NCBI GenBank assembly: GCA_030549495.1 | Contig: JAUIRK010000855.1 | Span: 816,001-880,000, forward strand | From: Nectonema munidae | Taxonomy: Eukaryota; Nematomorpha; Nectonematoida; Nectonematidae | Reading direction: 5' to 3' | DNA: 64,000 bases | Shown: piece by piece, positions 10,804 to 23,175 of the stretch | How positions within the stretch are numbered: position 1 is the first letter of the stretch | Layout of the letters: every line of letters starts with the position of its first letter | Made by a program: the position numbers and the translations under genes | Notes under the pieces: generated by a model | Databases searched by the model: none | Seen by the model: the letters and a program-made list of their open reading frames with translations, nothing else | Told to the model about the DNA's origin: nothing

Positions 10804-12525
10804 AGGGCGAATAAAGTCAATAAATAAAAATATTACACAAAAAGCGTTTCACTAAGGTTTTTAAAGTTTTTGACTACAAAAAAGCAAAAAAATATTTTTT
10901 TTAAGGTCAATAAAGTCAATTTTTTTTTTGTAAAAGTCAATTTTTTAAATTTTTTTGTAGGAAAGATAAACATTGTAGAACAAAAGAAATGTAATGAAAA
11001 AAACTAATTTATTAAGAAAAAGTGTTTTAAAATTTTATTTTTTGAAATTTTTTCAATCGATTTCATTCTATCTTTTTTGTTATGTCAGTATCATCGGTCC
11101 CACTAAAATGAGTAAATAATTTTATCCTATCTATTAACGTTGTAATGGCGGAAAATGGAGAATTGAGTAAATTATTTGAAAAAAATGGCAGATTTTTCAG
11201 TATGTTCCACTAATCAAAAACGAAAGTAACAGGAGACAAAATATTTTCAAAAAAAAATGTTAAATGCTTCTTAGAAGCAAATATTCCATTGCACAAACTT
11301 TCGCATCCTTCAATAAAAAGTCTTTTTATGGACCTTGGGCACTCACTCCCTTCTGTTTCTACCAGCCGCAGCATAGTTTCTGATCTATCTTTTGAACTAA
11401 TGAATAAAATAAAAGACAAAATAAGGAAGTTTTTCTTATTGTCGATGAAAGCATTGTTAAAGATGTAAGTTATGTTGATGTTTTAATTGGCATTGCTGAT
11501 GAACCTGGGAAATCTTGGCTAGTTACTTGTGGACCATTGGATGAAAATATTAATTCCAAAAAATTGTAGATGATGTCTTGAAAAACTTTCAAGTATCAAA
11601 AAATCATTTTCTCCTACTTCTGACAGATGCTGCGAGCTACAATATCGTGACGGGTGATGAACTGAAACACATTTACCCTAATCTTTTTCACGTCACATGC
11701 ACCGCCCATCTGCTACACAATTGCGCAATGCGAGTCAAATCTTTTTTAAAGAAGTTGACGAGCTAATAAGCAATCTGAAAATGGCAACGATTAAAAATAA
11801 AAGCAGAAGAGCTCTTTTCAAAAAAATAGGATATCCTTCAGCGCCAATAGTAACCAGATGGGCAAGTTGGCTTAATGCAGCTGAATATTACTGCAACAAC
11901 TTACCTCTTGTGAGGAAAATTGTGAGCGAATTTGAAGATGAGGATGGGATTTTGGTCAAAAGGGCTAAAAAGAGTGCTGAAAATGATGACCTTTTTGCTC
12001 AGTTAATAAAAATTAAACAAAATAATGTGAAGCTTGCTGGAATCATAGAAAAAATTGAATCGACGACTTTTACAGTACAAAATGCCTATGATGTTATTAA
12101 GTCCTTATCATTTGACAAAGATGGTTGCAAAATTCGACCTTATCTGGACAAAAGAATAGAAAAGAATGACTTAAAAAAAATTGTAGAAATGAGTAACCTA
12201 GAAATATCTCCAAGCATATACTTGAAGCTGCAGAACTGTCCTGCAACAACATGCTCTGTTGAAAGATCTTTTTCAATGCTGAAAAAACTGCTGGCTAAAG
12301 ATCGTAATTTTTTACCTCAAATGTTATTAATTATTTTTTATTTTACTTTAATTCTTCAGACTATTAATTTTATCTTGCATAATAAAGTTTTTTTCATTGC
12401 ATCAACTATTTTTATTAAAAATCAAAAGTTAAAATTTTAGGTCAATTTTTTCTCTCAAAAAGTCAATTTTTTTTTTCTAAAAGTCAATTTTTTCATAATT
12501 TATAGGTCAATTTCTGTTTGCCCTA
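10804..12525 (+). mobile_element. hAT transposon with degraded transposase (CGGBP1-associated type)
   Basis: A 1.72-kb element with short inverted ends AGGGCGAATAAAGTC / TTTGCCCT and an 8-bp flank TCTGATCA / ACTGATCA (7 of 8). On the plus strand the transposase reads, across frames, from VKCFLEANIPLHKLSHPSIK (near 11260) through FFLIVDESIVKDVSYVDVLI (first acidic residue region), LLTDAASYNIV, HVTCTAHLLHNCA, TRWASWLNAAEYY and CPATTCSVERSFSMLKKLLA (hAT C-terminal motif, near 12235). It follows the family order completely but is split by at least one shift near 11750 and a stop near 11568, so it is inactive. GTCAATTTTTT repeats sit inside both ends. Confidence 0.85.
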
Positions 12526-12990
12526 ACTGATCAATCAAAATTTTGATTGAGAAAAAGTAGTCGTGATTATTATTGAAAAGATTAAAAACATAAAGGGTTT
12601 TGCGTTCAAAACTGTATATAATTATAAATTTTCAAGGTAGTATTTAATATAGGTATTTATAGAAGGAAAGATGGGCTCTTGAAAAAAATACACATTCTCG
12701 GGTTAGAACAAGATGATGCTGAGGATAAAGGAAAATGAAGGCTCAAGGTCATGGCCACCGACCCCCAACTAGGGGACAAGGTGTAGAAGAAGAAAAAGAA
12801 GAAGGTAGTTTTTAATATGGACCCTAAGTTATACGGTTAACTACAGGTTATGTCAAAATTTTTCCGGAAAATTTTAATTTTTGATTTTGATTGACACTTC
12901 TTGACATGGAAGTTTTAGTTATTCAACTACCATGAGAATGGTATCAAAAGATGCAGCTAGCGATTTTAGGAAAAGGCACGAAATTTGAAC
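12526..12990 (+). repeat. Tail of the tandem-array module with 20-bp palindrome
   Basis: Begins with the perfect palindrome TCAATCAAAATTTTGATTGA (12531-12550), then about 400 bp ending with AATGGTATCAAAAGATGCAG and GCGATTTTAGG. The same order, palindrome to this end phrase, is seen at 20700-20878 (inverted) and 29357-29630, so this is the fixed 3' part of one repeated module. It is interrupted at about 12670-12810 by sequence not shared with the other two. Confidence 0.7.
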
Positions 12991-13665
12991 GGATATGATT
13001 CTGCCAATTTTGTACAATTAATTTTTTATTGAAGGTTGAAGTAACATGCTTAGACCTGATAAATGTATTTACAACTCACAGGTTCGATAAAGTAAAAGAT
13101 ACCCGAAATCGAACCGAACTTCGATATCTTTCGTAGTTTATTTCTTTTCCGAATCCTATTTTTTTACAGTAATTTCGAAGGATAACGTACCGTATCCCAC
13201 CACTGGCCATATGTTCCTGGATAAGTTTTCGTCTATAACTACGCTTTAGGTTACTAAAACCCAGTTACAAATACTTAACTTTAAGTTGACTTTAAAATTG
13301 TCAAAAATTAAATATACGGCTTAATATTTTGACTTCGATTTTACATCCTAACCATCTTCGTCATCTGAGCTGTTTTACAAGAATGTTCTTCATTTGAAAG
13401 AAAATACAAAGAAAAAAAATTTTCTCTATTTTTTTGAAGATAAATGTTTAAATTACCTATGATTTTATTTATTTTCTTAAAGTCTTGAGTGGATCTATAA
13501 GAGCAAAGAAGGTCTGATACTGAATTTCAAACAAAGAGCTTGTGGCATCGGAGCCAGATTCAGTTAGACTCCAAACAACGCTTCTCACGTCACCTAAAAT
13601 TGGCTTTTTTCAGAAAAGAAAAAATAGAAAAGTGACTTTAGAGAACAACCTTCTATTTCACCGCC
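12991..13665. other. No feature seen
   Basis: AT-rich non-coding sequence; no repeat of the window detected in it. Confidence 0.45.
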
Positions 13666-13940
13666 AGATCGTCTAGTGTTGTGAGCGTAGGGTCTCAATC
13701 CAGATGGTCTGGGTTCGATTCCCGATCGTGACTTTCCTTACACATATGCAGCTAAGCAAGATTATTTTTCCCTTGGATGTGAAATGGACAACTATAAAAA
13801 ACTTCAAAAAATAGAATTTCATTTTGAATGAGGGAGATTGACTTAAAAAGCTCATAAATCCTCTAAAACTTTTAAAATAGCATCTCTGATGAGCAAGGTG
13901 GACCAATAGGCGAGAGGCTGTGTCTCCCTCCACGCAGGCC
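13666..13940 (+). repeat. tRNA-derived SINE, family 3
   Basis: A tRNA-like head with TCGTCTAGTGTTGTGAGCG, then a strong B box CTGGGTTCGATTCCCGATCG, but acceptor-stem halves that do not pair, so it is not a functional tRNA. The head is followed by about 200 bp ending in GAGGCTGTGTCTCCCTCC. Single copy in this window. Confidence 0.6.
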
Positions 13941-16560
13941 CTACTTTATTTGTATAGATGTTTATCATAATAAAAAGGCTTTGGGGTTTCAGCTTTTTGG
14001 CATGGTGAAGAAGGACTGCTAAATAGCGATAAACTGGGAACTAGAACTTTCTTCGGTATCTGGTCAGATGTTAAAGGGATACCCTACGTTTTCACCACTA
14101 GGTAAAATGCCTACTAAAAATACTTAATGGTTTTTTTTTTATCAATTTTACAAACTGTCTTTAATTTGGAAAAAATAAAAATTCGACATGTTTTTTGACC
14201 TAAAATGGGGTGATAAATATTTACAGCAAAGCGATATAACTTTAGTTGTTGAACGTTTTTTAAATTTGAACATTGAATCAAGTTCGCTGAAAACACAATT
14301 CTTTTCTTAGACTTTTTGACTCGCAATAATTAGTTTGAATAAGTCTTTTAAACATATTTCTACTTCTTTAACATTGACTTTTTTGTAGAGACAAGTCTTG
14401 AAAAGTTTGACAACCAACCATTTCCTTTTGAAGGCGTGTTTGTTTCATTTTACAGTCAAAAAAGATACATGTATTTTTTTATGCTTCAGTAGTAATTTAT
14501 CTGAGCAATGATCTTTCATGTTCATAAATTATTCATTTTAGGTTATCTCTCGTGTTTACACCTAAAGCTCTGTGAACAATATATTTGAGTATATAAGCGG
14601 TGCCAATCGCGAATTTGGCAACCACCATTATTTATTCATCTTCATCATTTCCTATCCTCTGAAGCATCTATTTTATTATGCCTTCACAATTCAGAAGATG
14701 CTGTTGTGCTCGGAAGTAGAGTGGATATTTCGATTTTAGATCACTGCATCATCTTCCTCAAATGAAAAGATCTTTTTTGATTTATTCTAGCCAGAGTCTT
14801 TGACATCTCAAATGACAGCTTTATTAATTGTCTTCTTTTCGAAGTGGCAATGTGGATAAATAAATAAATTAGCTATTCACTCTTATGATATTTATTCTCA
14901 AGAGAGATGAACAAGTTCGCCCCTCTATCATCATCATCTAACTGCCATCTAAACCTATTCACAATGCGATCCTCATAACACACAGAGCTCCATTGGAAAA
15001 GACCACCACCTTTACTCCGCTACACTAGACTGGCCAGTAATACTGAATTTCCAAAACGAACCTAATTGAACATACTTGTTTCTTAAAATGAGAAAACTTC
15101 TTTTCTAACTTTAACGCGCATTCAAAAAAAGGCAGTTAGTTTATACGTCGAGTTTAGAAGACTTTTCATTCATAAAGTGAGTGAGCTTCTTTCCCAATCA
15201 AATTTAAGAAAACTTAAAACAAGCTTCTAAATAAAATATAAAAATGAAAACTTTGGTAGAAAATTTTTAGAGAAAATAGGATTGAAAGTCGCACCATCAG
15301 TAGTCATCATGTTTAGTTTTGATCATTTATTCCAATCCATAGTTTTCTGCAAATGCAATTAAAAATAAATCCAACCCTGAAACTACAGCTAGATGGTAAT
15401 GGAGTGAAATTCTTTGATCAAATTAATGTTTAATTTATTTCCCTATCAAATAAGCTAAAGCATAATCAATTGAAGAAGCGAAATATTTTGCAACCGAGAA
15501 CGACGTTTCCAAACTACGAAAAGGCAGTGATAGCTCTTCATAGTTGAGTCGTTGAAAATTGGGCTTCTTTTTCTCAACCAATTTCCACTTTGGGAAAAAA
15601 ATTTCGCAAAAAACTGCAATATCTAATGCTTTCATATGGCTGCTGTGAGATGGGTAACGGGTCCCGGCAAAATATTCATCATTACCCTTCATTGTTTTAA
15701 ATTATGTTTCCACTTAATTAAAATTTTGGTAATGATTTATTTAAGAAAGATAGAAAACTTTTCCTTAATTTTCTCTGATTTTTTGCAGAAATCAAAGTTC
15801 CTCGAACTATGCCAGTTCAGCCTTTGGGTAGTCTCAATTTATAAAGGTTTTAGTTTTTGCTTTATTTTGGATATTTAAAAATTAAAATTTTCTATGAGTG
15901 CAAAGTAATAAAATTTGGTATTCAAGCTAGAAAAATTCCTCCAACTTTTCAAAGTTTACCAATTGTGCCACAGCGTTATAAAGGTTGGGAAAGAGAGAAT
16001 TCTAGAGTGGCATAGTCAGTTATGCAGTCAGTGATCGCCAGTACAGGATCTCACACGGGCCTACAAATGTTTTTTTTCATTCAAGTCACGCAAAATAGAA
16101 ATAATCCTTCTAAACCATAAATGAAAGTTTTCCATTCCACAATGGTGCTTCCTTTTTACAACATTCAAAGAATTCAATTACTTACATTGTTATATCAATG
16201 CTTACTGGAAAGTTGAGTTTGTTTAAAACAATCTTGAATTCTTTGATGTTGTTCACATGCGCTTTAGTTGTGAAAATAGGAAAAAGATTTTTTTCAAACT
16301 TTATTATTTTGAACCTGGAATGTGATTATAGTTTTAGTTACCTTTAAAAAAAGTAGGATTTTAAAGTTGGCACGAGATGCTTTTTAGCTCCTCGGTTGCA
16401 TTTCCCTAAAGAAAATGAGGGTTCAAGTGTTTCATAGGAGGGGATTCCTGTGTTAAAAATTTGATAAATAAATTTTCTAAACTAAAAAAGCAGCCTCTCT
16501 CAGCAAGCCTTTAATTGTAGTTTGCAACCAAGTCTTTACCAAATGGTTAGCTTTATCCTT
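13941..16560. other. Long gene-poor stretch
   Basis: No protein family recognised on either strand. A TATA-like GAGTATATAAGCGG at about 14587 precedes a slightly less AT-rich block (14600-15060), but no exon with convincing splice sites was found. An open frame at 15692-15435 (minus) has no recognisable similarity. Confidence 0.4.
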
Positions 16561-16631
16561 TACTCAGTACGGTTGGTTAGATACTGGGTTTCGATTACTT
16601 AAGGTCTTGGGTTCGATCCCGCATCAAGCCT
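16561..16631 (+). repeat. SINE family 1, head only
   Basis: GGTTGGTTAGATACTGGG, TTTCGATTACTTAAGG, the B box TTGGGTTCGATCCCGCATC and CAAGCC. The tail half is missing. Confidence 0.75.
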
Positions 16632-17282
16632 TTAATCCAATTTGTTGTTTCTGAATTTTGCTTAACAAACATATAAACCTAAAAAAAAAGAAAAAATATC
16701 CTTTTTCTCCTCTTTCTTTACATTTCCGATGTTTCGATTTTTACCTCAAAATTTCTACGCGTTTTTTAAATATAGTATTTTTTTATTCCGATAAGATTTT
16801 ACTTTAAAAAAAATTGAAGTTTGAAAATACGAAATCTCTTTTCGGACCGTAACGTAGGCCATCAGTGATTATGACCTTCGACATACAAAATTGGTTCTAT
16901 CAACATTTTGTTTAAGAACAGGCGAATACAGGATTGCTATTTTCACAACTAACCAATGGGAAAAATATGCGAAATAACAACCTAAAATATGTCAGAACCA
17001 AGAATAGAACCAGGTTGCAAACTAATCTTGATCAGGCGATTCAATTCTTCGATCAGTTGTTCAAAATTTGTAGCACGAGTTGTTGAAACCTGAAGATTCT
17101 TGATTTTTTGCTGAAAAAAGAGGGAGATTTTGCCTAAAACAGGGAGAAATGAATTAATCTACAGAATTCTCTTTAACAAAAAGCATTTTGTTGAATATAA
17201 TTGACAATTTAATAGAATAATGCAAAATGCAGATATACTAGTTAATAACACAATATAGTACTAAGCTAAACAAAAACAAAGA

Positions 17283-17427
17283 AAGGTAAAGGTACCGTGG
17301 GGTGTTTTCATCGAGAAGGCACATTTGTGCCGCTTGTATGGAACTATGAGAAAGTAGGCTTGATGCAGGATCGAACCCAAGACCTTGAGTTATCGAAACC
17401 CAGTACCTAACCAACCTTACTCACGCG
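17283..17427 (-). repeat. SINE family 1, fullest copy
   Basis: The most complete copy, about 145 bp. On the minus strand it runs GCGTGAGTAAGGTTGGTTAG, GGTTTCGATAACTCAAGG, B box GGGTTCGATCC, CAAGCCTACTTTCTCATAG, GCGGCACAAATGTGCC and the end GAAAACACCCCACGGTACC. Reference for the other copies. Confidence 0.82.
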
Positions 17428-17874
17428 GATATAAACCAATTGAAGCATTCTTCTTCATTAACATATGTTTTGGTTGCTTTCTTTGACAGATTCAGTAATC
17501 CCTCATCTGGTCTCCAATTACAACAAATATTTTACTTCCGGGATTATGTGTCTTCATAGCTCCATCTACTTTTATTCTAACCCTTATTTAAGAGGACCGA
17601 ATGTCGGTTTTATTTTTCTCACAAGGAAGGATTTTGAGTCTGTCTGTTTCAGAAACTCTTAGTATGGAAACATAAATGCGACAGAACATCATCTAGTCGA
17701 TAACGAACAATGTTGTTTTATGAATATCATCAACAACGATATTGATATCAATTTTTTTAAATGTTAATTATAAAATTATGTAAACTGGAAAAACTGGGAG
17801 AAAGCAACCAAAATCGCGAGTTATTTCAGGCACTCATCATCAGGTAAAAATTATATTATTGCTCATGATTTGTG

Positions 17875-18605
17875 TATAAAAACATCATCAGCGTGCAACA
17901 CACGCGCATACACAATCCTCTTCTACATTATCCGTGATGCGCGCACTCATCGTGATCAGCAGTGCGCGTGAGAGCGCTCATCGTGACGCAGCGATCATCG
18001 CGTCTATCTCCTGCATCTTACGGCGAGTGTTCGCAATTATTGATGCAAAGCTGTTGTGCTCTTGCACGCGTTGCTCGAGCGAGGGAGCGAGCGTATGTTA
18101 TTCATACAAACAAATCTGTGTACACATATTTGTTCCTTGCCACCGTGACTCAAATGATGCATCATTCCAGCCTCCTCTTTTTGTTCTCCACGATCCCCTA
18201 GTACTCCTCTCCAAATCAATCAGCTCGTGATCTGATGCGGGCTGCTTCATCCATATACTACTCGCTAACTCGTGCTTATTAACCTCTTGCTCGACGCACA
18301 TTTAAGTCAATAATTATTAGCATACTACTCGCACAACAAGAATAGATGATGATCATTATCAAATTTGTTTTCATGGGAGTGTGTAATGATAAAGAATTAG
18401 TCTCAGCTTTGCCAAATTCAATTTAAATTTTATATATTATAATGATTCATAGCATAGCTCATATCACATCTTGGATCACACAGCCAAGAATTGGCATTTC
18501 TTCTTTGCTCTCCCTCTCATCCGATTTGTCTTGCCCTATTATTCCCGCTTTCAAATCGTGGAGCAAAATGTCTTTCTTCTACATTCACACGCGCCACTCC
18601 TTCAG
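17875..18605 (+). promoter_or_regulatory. Possible distal promoter and 5' noncoding exon of the amine receptor
   Basis: This block is richer in G+C and CpG than its surroundings (GCGCGC, GCGTGAGAGCGC, TCGCGTC, CACGCG between 17890 and 18080). A TATAAA sits at 17875-17880, and a strong donor CTTCAG|GTACGTG ends the block at 18605. The next acceptor of comparable strength on this strand is TTTTTTACCGTAG|A at 26384, 26 bases before the receptor ATG. I infer a 5' noncoding exon spliced over about 7.8 kb. Transcript data would settle it; it could also serve an unseen gene. Confidence 0.3.
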
Positions 18606-20699
18606 GTACGTGTATCTAATTAACCTTATTATTATTTTATAGCTTTTTCACGAAAACACTTAAGAAAAATCTTTCAACAGGAAGTTCATTTTTCAGCCGT
18701 AATTTAACAACTCTATTCAATGAGTACTTTATTGTCTTCAATTTAAAGATGTTTGGCTTATTATAATTGATAAATTTATCATCGCAAACACTAATAGTAA
18801 ATCGCTGAAAGAGACAGACAAATAATTTTGTCAAATGCTAAACTCTCTCAAAGCAAACTGACTTTGGAGAAATATTTTCCAAATTTCTAAAAAAATCTTT
18901 CAATAGCAGATGATTTTTGTTTATTATATTTTTTCATAATAATGTCGAGTTGGCAGATTTATCAGTTTTCTGGCATTTTCCCCGATTCCTACTAAAAAAC
19001 TTTAAAAATGAAAAATTATAACTTTTTCCAAGCACATACTTGTCCAGCTTAGCTCTTGGGGACGTCTTTGTGGCCATTTGGCATCAGGAACATGAATAGA
19101 AGAGTGCCACTATTATGCACTGCCTTCGCACGACGCCAGTTTAAATTTTAAATTCTGATTTAACCTAAAAGTAGGCAGTAATAATTTCTAAATTTTATTG
19201 TATTTTTTGTCTATTTGTCATTTCTGATTTAGAACAAAAAATTAACACATTTATGTAAGTTTATACTTTGAACAGGGTAGTTTTACTAAAAGTGTTTTTA
19301 GTTAGAATCTAAGCTTCAAAAAAGTATTATTCAATAAACTTATAAAAACAATTTTTTGATGCATTATTCTAGTGGTTCACATGCACATTCAGGGCAAATT
19401 GAAAAAGAATGAAGCTTCACAACCTTTGTTACGCTTTTGACATTGTCTTCTAGTTCTTGCCTTTTTAGAAACGGGCAAGAACTGCAAAAAATTCTTTTTT
19501 TTACTTCTATGATTACAAGATGATTCCGTTCTTTCTTGAAATCCATAAAAATTAAAAAGAGATTTTGTTTCAGAGTTGAGTTCTTGATGGTTGACCTTAT
19601 TTTCATAGAATTATAATTATAAGTTCTTTTGTACCAAAGATTTTTTAAACAACTTTCTTCCTCCTATTTTTGTTTTTGAGAATAAGTTTCCTGGACTCCT
19701 CATTATGATTCAAGATAATCAAATAGTTTAAGCTGCGATATCCAAATAGTCAGAAAAGACCACTGAAGTCCATTTCCTTGATGATTTGTATGAACAGATT
19801 TTATGATTTGAATCCGAAAAGATCAGCTAAACGATTTTATAGCTTCTGGGAGATGCGAAAAGTTGAGCCTTTATTATGTGATTGAACTTTTTTAAAGGAT
19901 GGTTTGCTTTAATTAAGTTATGATTTCTACTTCTTGTGGTTTAGATTTGTATTTGAATGAATTCCAAATCTTAAAACCATGTAAAGTGTATAAAAAATCA
20001 ATAAAATGTCTTTTTTCTTGGTATATTTTAAAACACATTATTTATTTTTAAATTTATACTTTTAAAATACAAATATGATAAGTTTTAAATTTTTTTATTA
20101 ATGCAAAAAAATTAAAAACGTTTTCTAAAAATTCAAATATAAGGTCAAAAGCTAAGATTACAAAAACTACTTCTTTCTAATTTTTTAATTTATAGATGGC
20201 GTTAAAATATTGACAACTTTCAACTGCACAACTATTCTTATTAAATTCTGGATAACATTGATATAGCGTCAATTGAGAACAACCATATGAGCAAAAGTCT
20301 ATTTTGAGATTTGTTACTTTTGAATGAATTTAATTGTTGCCTGTTTTTTAATGAATATACTAATAATTTTTATCTAATGTTTTTGGTAGGAAATTATACC
20401 ATTTTTAGTTTGGAGCGTTTCATTTTGAGCTAAATTTATTTTTGAAAAAATTTAGAAAATTTTATAGAAACATTCTTCGAGTAAAAAAGACAATTTAATT
20501 GAAAAATAAAAAAGTGAAAAAGAACAAATGCGAAAATGTATATGTAAGTCAGTAAGTAATTTTGAGCGTGTTTTCATTGTGATGTGCATTAGATGCTCTT
20601 CTATAAAACGTGAAGCATAGGAGTTTAACGCTATTAGTTGTGGGGTTAAGTTTATCTAACCCCTCTCTAAAAAATTATACAACATTTTATTCCTTCAAA
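18606..20699. other. Gene-poor stretch
   Basis: AT-rich sequence without a recognised gene. A minus-strand frame at 19606-19364 has two Cys pairs (CSSCP and CPECAC) but fits no family I know. Confidence 0.4.
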
Positions 20700-21975
20700 T
20701 TTGGTGACTTTTCCTAAAATCGCTAGCTGCATCTTTTGATACCATTTTCATGGTAGTTGAATGACCCCCGCATGTCAAAAACTGTCAATCAAAATCAAAA
20801 ATTAAAAAACATGTTAACCGTATAACTTAGGGTAATCATGTCTACTTTTTAGAAAAAGTCAATCAAAATTTTGATTGATCAGAAATATATCTAATAAAAT
20901 ATTCCTTCTAATTTTACATAAAATACATGTTTTTATACTAATTTTTGATGTTGGTTTCATTTTCCTACTCATTTTTTTCATTTTGGATTTGAAAATATCA
21001 GCAAGTGTCAATAAGATATGTGGTTATCTCAAATTTTATATGAAATATATATTTTTATACCATATCAACCATGATTGTTTCATAATTTTACATGAAATAT
21101 GTTTTTATTATTATACGACTAAATAGCTAGTTCTGAAATAGCTTGACCAAAACAGCCTGTTCCAAAATAGCAAGTATACCAAAATTGCTAGTATGCCAAA
21201 ACAGCCTGTTCCAAAATAGCTAGTATACGAAAATAGTTAATTTAGGACTAGTTGATTAGTCATATAATCGTCTATTTCGACTAGGAAAAATTCGGTTTGG
21301 AAGATTGATTTATTTATTAATGTTGTTTTTACAACTGAAATATTCCTATTCATTATAAAAGTAAAGGGCTTTCTATAAAGTTCTCTTGAGGAGATTTTTA
21401 TTTCCAGGTTTAAAAAAGTAGTAAAGCTGATATACTTTATTTAAAATTGATATAACATTAAAAAGGAGGTCGTGTGTGCTAACAACAACGTCAAAACTTT
21501 TATAGAGAAAGTAAAAAAATTAATGCAATCGATTTAAAATTCACGAAGCAACGTTTTGTTCAAAAATCGTGAGTATCTTTATTCAGTATTTGATAATGTA
21601 GGTAGTAATGCCACGTTGTGGGTTTCACGCGTTTTTTATGCCAAATCGATCATGTCGGTTTCATTTCTAGACTCAGTTTTTACATTTAGAAGTTTTAAAA
21701 TATCTGTCAGTGTCAATCAAATTTGCGGTTTACGTCTGAAAACTATATCTAAAAAATATTCTCTTTAACTAAAGTTAAATATATGAAATATATGTTTTTA
21801 TTTGTTTTATTTCTAAAATCAGTTCTCACATTTAGAGGTTTTAAAATGTCTGAAAGTGTCAATCAAATTTTCGATTTAGGTCTAATGTCTACAGAAATAT
21901 TTTTGAAATTAAAATAAATATCTGTTTTTATATCAAATGGAAGATCCTGGTCTCATTTTTGGACTTAGCTAATCA
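20700..21975 (-). repeat. 145-bp tandem-array module, locus 2 (inverted)
   Basis: Read on the minus strand this is the same module as at 9.2-13 kb: array units at about 21600-21960 and 20890-21110, the palindrome TCAATCAAAATTTTGATTGA at 20859-20878, and the end phrase AATGGTATCAAAAGATGCAG near 20730. A 470-bp stretch (21120-21590) separates the two groups of units and starts with short phrase repeats. Confidence 0.75.
21120..21245 (+). repeat. Short phrase repeat (CCAAAATAGC)
   Basis: Six or seven degenerate units of about 17-20 bp based on TTCCAAAATAGCTAGTATAC and GCCAAAACAGCCTG. A single similar unit recurs near 23113. No coding potential. Confidence 0.65.
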
Positions 21976-21989
21976 ATAATAAAACTTTG

Positions 21990-22100
21990 GACTAAGCAAT
22001 TTCTTTTTGAGATGAGCTGTCATATATAAATCAATTTTTTGACAGGTTTGATTCATTTTGATAAAAAATGGAAATCGTCACTGAATTCAGCATAATGGAA
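21990..22100 (+). repeat. Dispersed repeat with TTTTTTGACAGGTTTGATT
   Basis: Recurs at about 28940-29010 and 43705-43800, in the same orientation: a GTCA core, TTTTTTGACAGGTTTGATT, a run ending AAAAAATAAA or similar, then CACT/CACC and GATTC. Two of the three copies adjoin the tandem-array module. Confidence 0.55.
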
Positions 22101-22860
22101 ATATATATTACATTAATAATATTTATAAAAGCTTTTTAATATCTGATAAAAATACAGGGGGGGGGGCACTTGAGCGGACTAATTTCAAATATTCTTTCAA
22201 ATAGTGATTCAACTTGGGACTAGCAACAATTATCTTATGATATGAAAGTTTTGATCAATTTTATTCAAACAAATGTGTATCATGAAGGTTAGTTATTTAT
22301 AATGATTAGTGTCAAAAATTATGGAGTCCATTTTAGAATTTCGCGGGACGCAGCAGTGTGCATGGACACACTCTTTAAGAAACACTGTTTTACGGTTATA
22401 AGTATTAATCTTGCCGTAAATGTCAATGGTGCTAATTTCAAAAATTATGAGGCGATTGCCCTATAAAATCAATTTTGGCCGCAAAATAAATGAACTAACA
22501 ATTAAGTAAAATACTAACTTCTCTCTAATTGGCTAAAATATCTGTCTGTCTAACTTTCTAATTAACTGTCGAAGGGATTGCCTAACTGACTAACTAACAA
22601 ATAATGTGTTTTTTCGTTGAAAGGTCCCTCCCTTGATTGAAACATCGAGTGAGATGTAGAGACGAGTCTTAAAGACTTAGTGAAAGTAGAGTGGTATTTA
22701 CTTGTAAAAATAATAACACAAAACATGGATTTTAGATAAGTTCGGCTATAAAAATTCTGCTTCCTTCAAAACAAGACAGCAAATAAAAATTTTGATAAGG
22801 ATGAATTTGGATAAATTAACTCTTTTGTGAACAGAAAAAATGCTTATAAACAAAATGACT
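22101..22860. other. No gene seen
   Basis: AT-rich sequence with an isolated G11 run at about 22157; no gene or complete element identified. Confidence 0.4.
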
Positions 22861-22877
22861 ACAGATGAAATGCTTAG

Positions 22878-23175
22878 GACAAAATGTCGACAGAGGAATT
22901 GCCTATTGACAAAATGTCGACAGAGGAATTGCCTATTGACAAAATGTCGTCAGAGGAATTGCCTACAAAATGTCGACAGACCTTTGCAGGCGTAAAATTA
23001 ATTACCATTCCTAATTTTGAAATACTTTTTGGTATTGCAGTAAAGCTTTTCAAAATGACCAAAGCTAAATGGTCAACTTTGAGGTTAAAGCAATACCTAT
23101 TTTCTGATTGTTAGTTATTCCAAAATAGCAATTTTCCAACTGCCAATTTTTTGACGGACTTACAATTTACTCCAG
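22878..23175 (+). repeat. 30-bp tandem repeat in a phrase-repeat element
   Basis: Three and a half copies of GACAAAATGTCGACAGAGG + AATTGCCTATT (30 bp), at 22878-22980. Since 30 is a multiple of three it translates to repeated DKMSTEELPI, but the frame has no gene context. Downstream (23110-23160) lie units TTCCAAAATAGCAATTTTCC and AACTGCCAATTTTTTGACGG, so both phrase types occur together, as in the other unit-built elements here. Confidence 0.6.

Noticed and set aside
11210-11419. Minus-strand frame of 69 codons
   Set aside because: It is the antisense shadow of the hAT transposase, whose plus-strand frame reads CFLEANIPLHKLSHPSIK and onward.
13666-13732. tRNA gene candidate
   Set aside because: The T-arm and B box are good, but the 5' and 3' ends do not pair into an acceptor stem and a SINE-like body follows; treated as a SINE.
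15435-15692. Minus-strand 85-codon frame
   Set aside because: No similarity recognised and no supporting signals; length is expected by chance in this much sequence.
17934-18301. Four overlapping open frames around 17934-18301 on both strands
   Set aside because: They come from the raised GC content and lack of stops in this block; none resembles a protein family. The block is better read as regulatory or 5' noncoding.
19364-19606. Minus-strand 80-codon frame with CSSCP and CPECAC
   Set aside because: Two Cys clusters alone do not make a family; no start context, splice partner or further domain was found.
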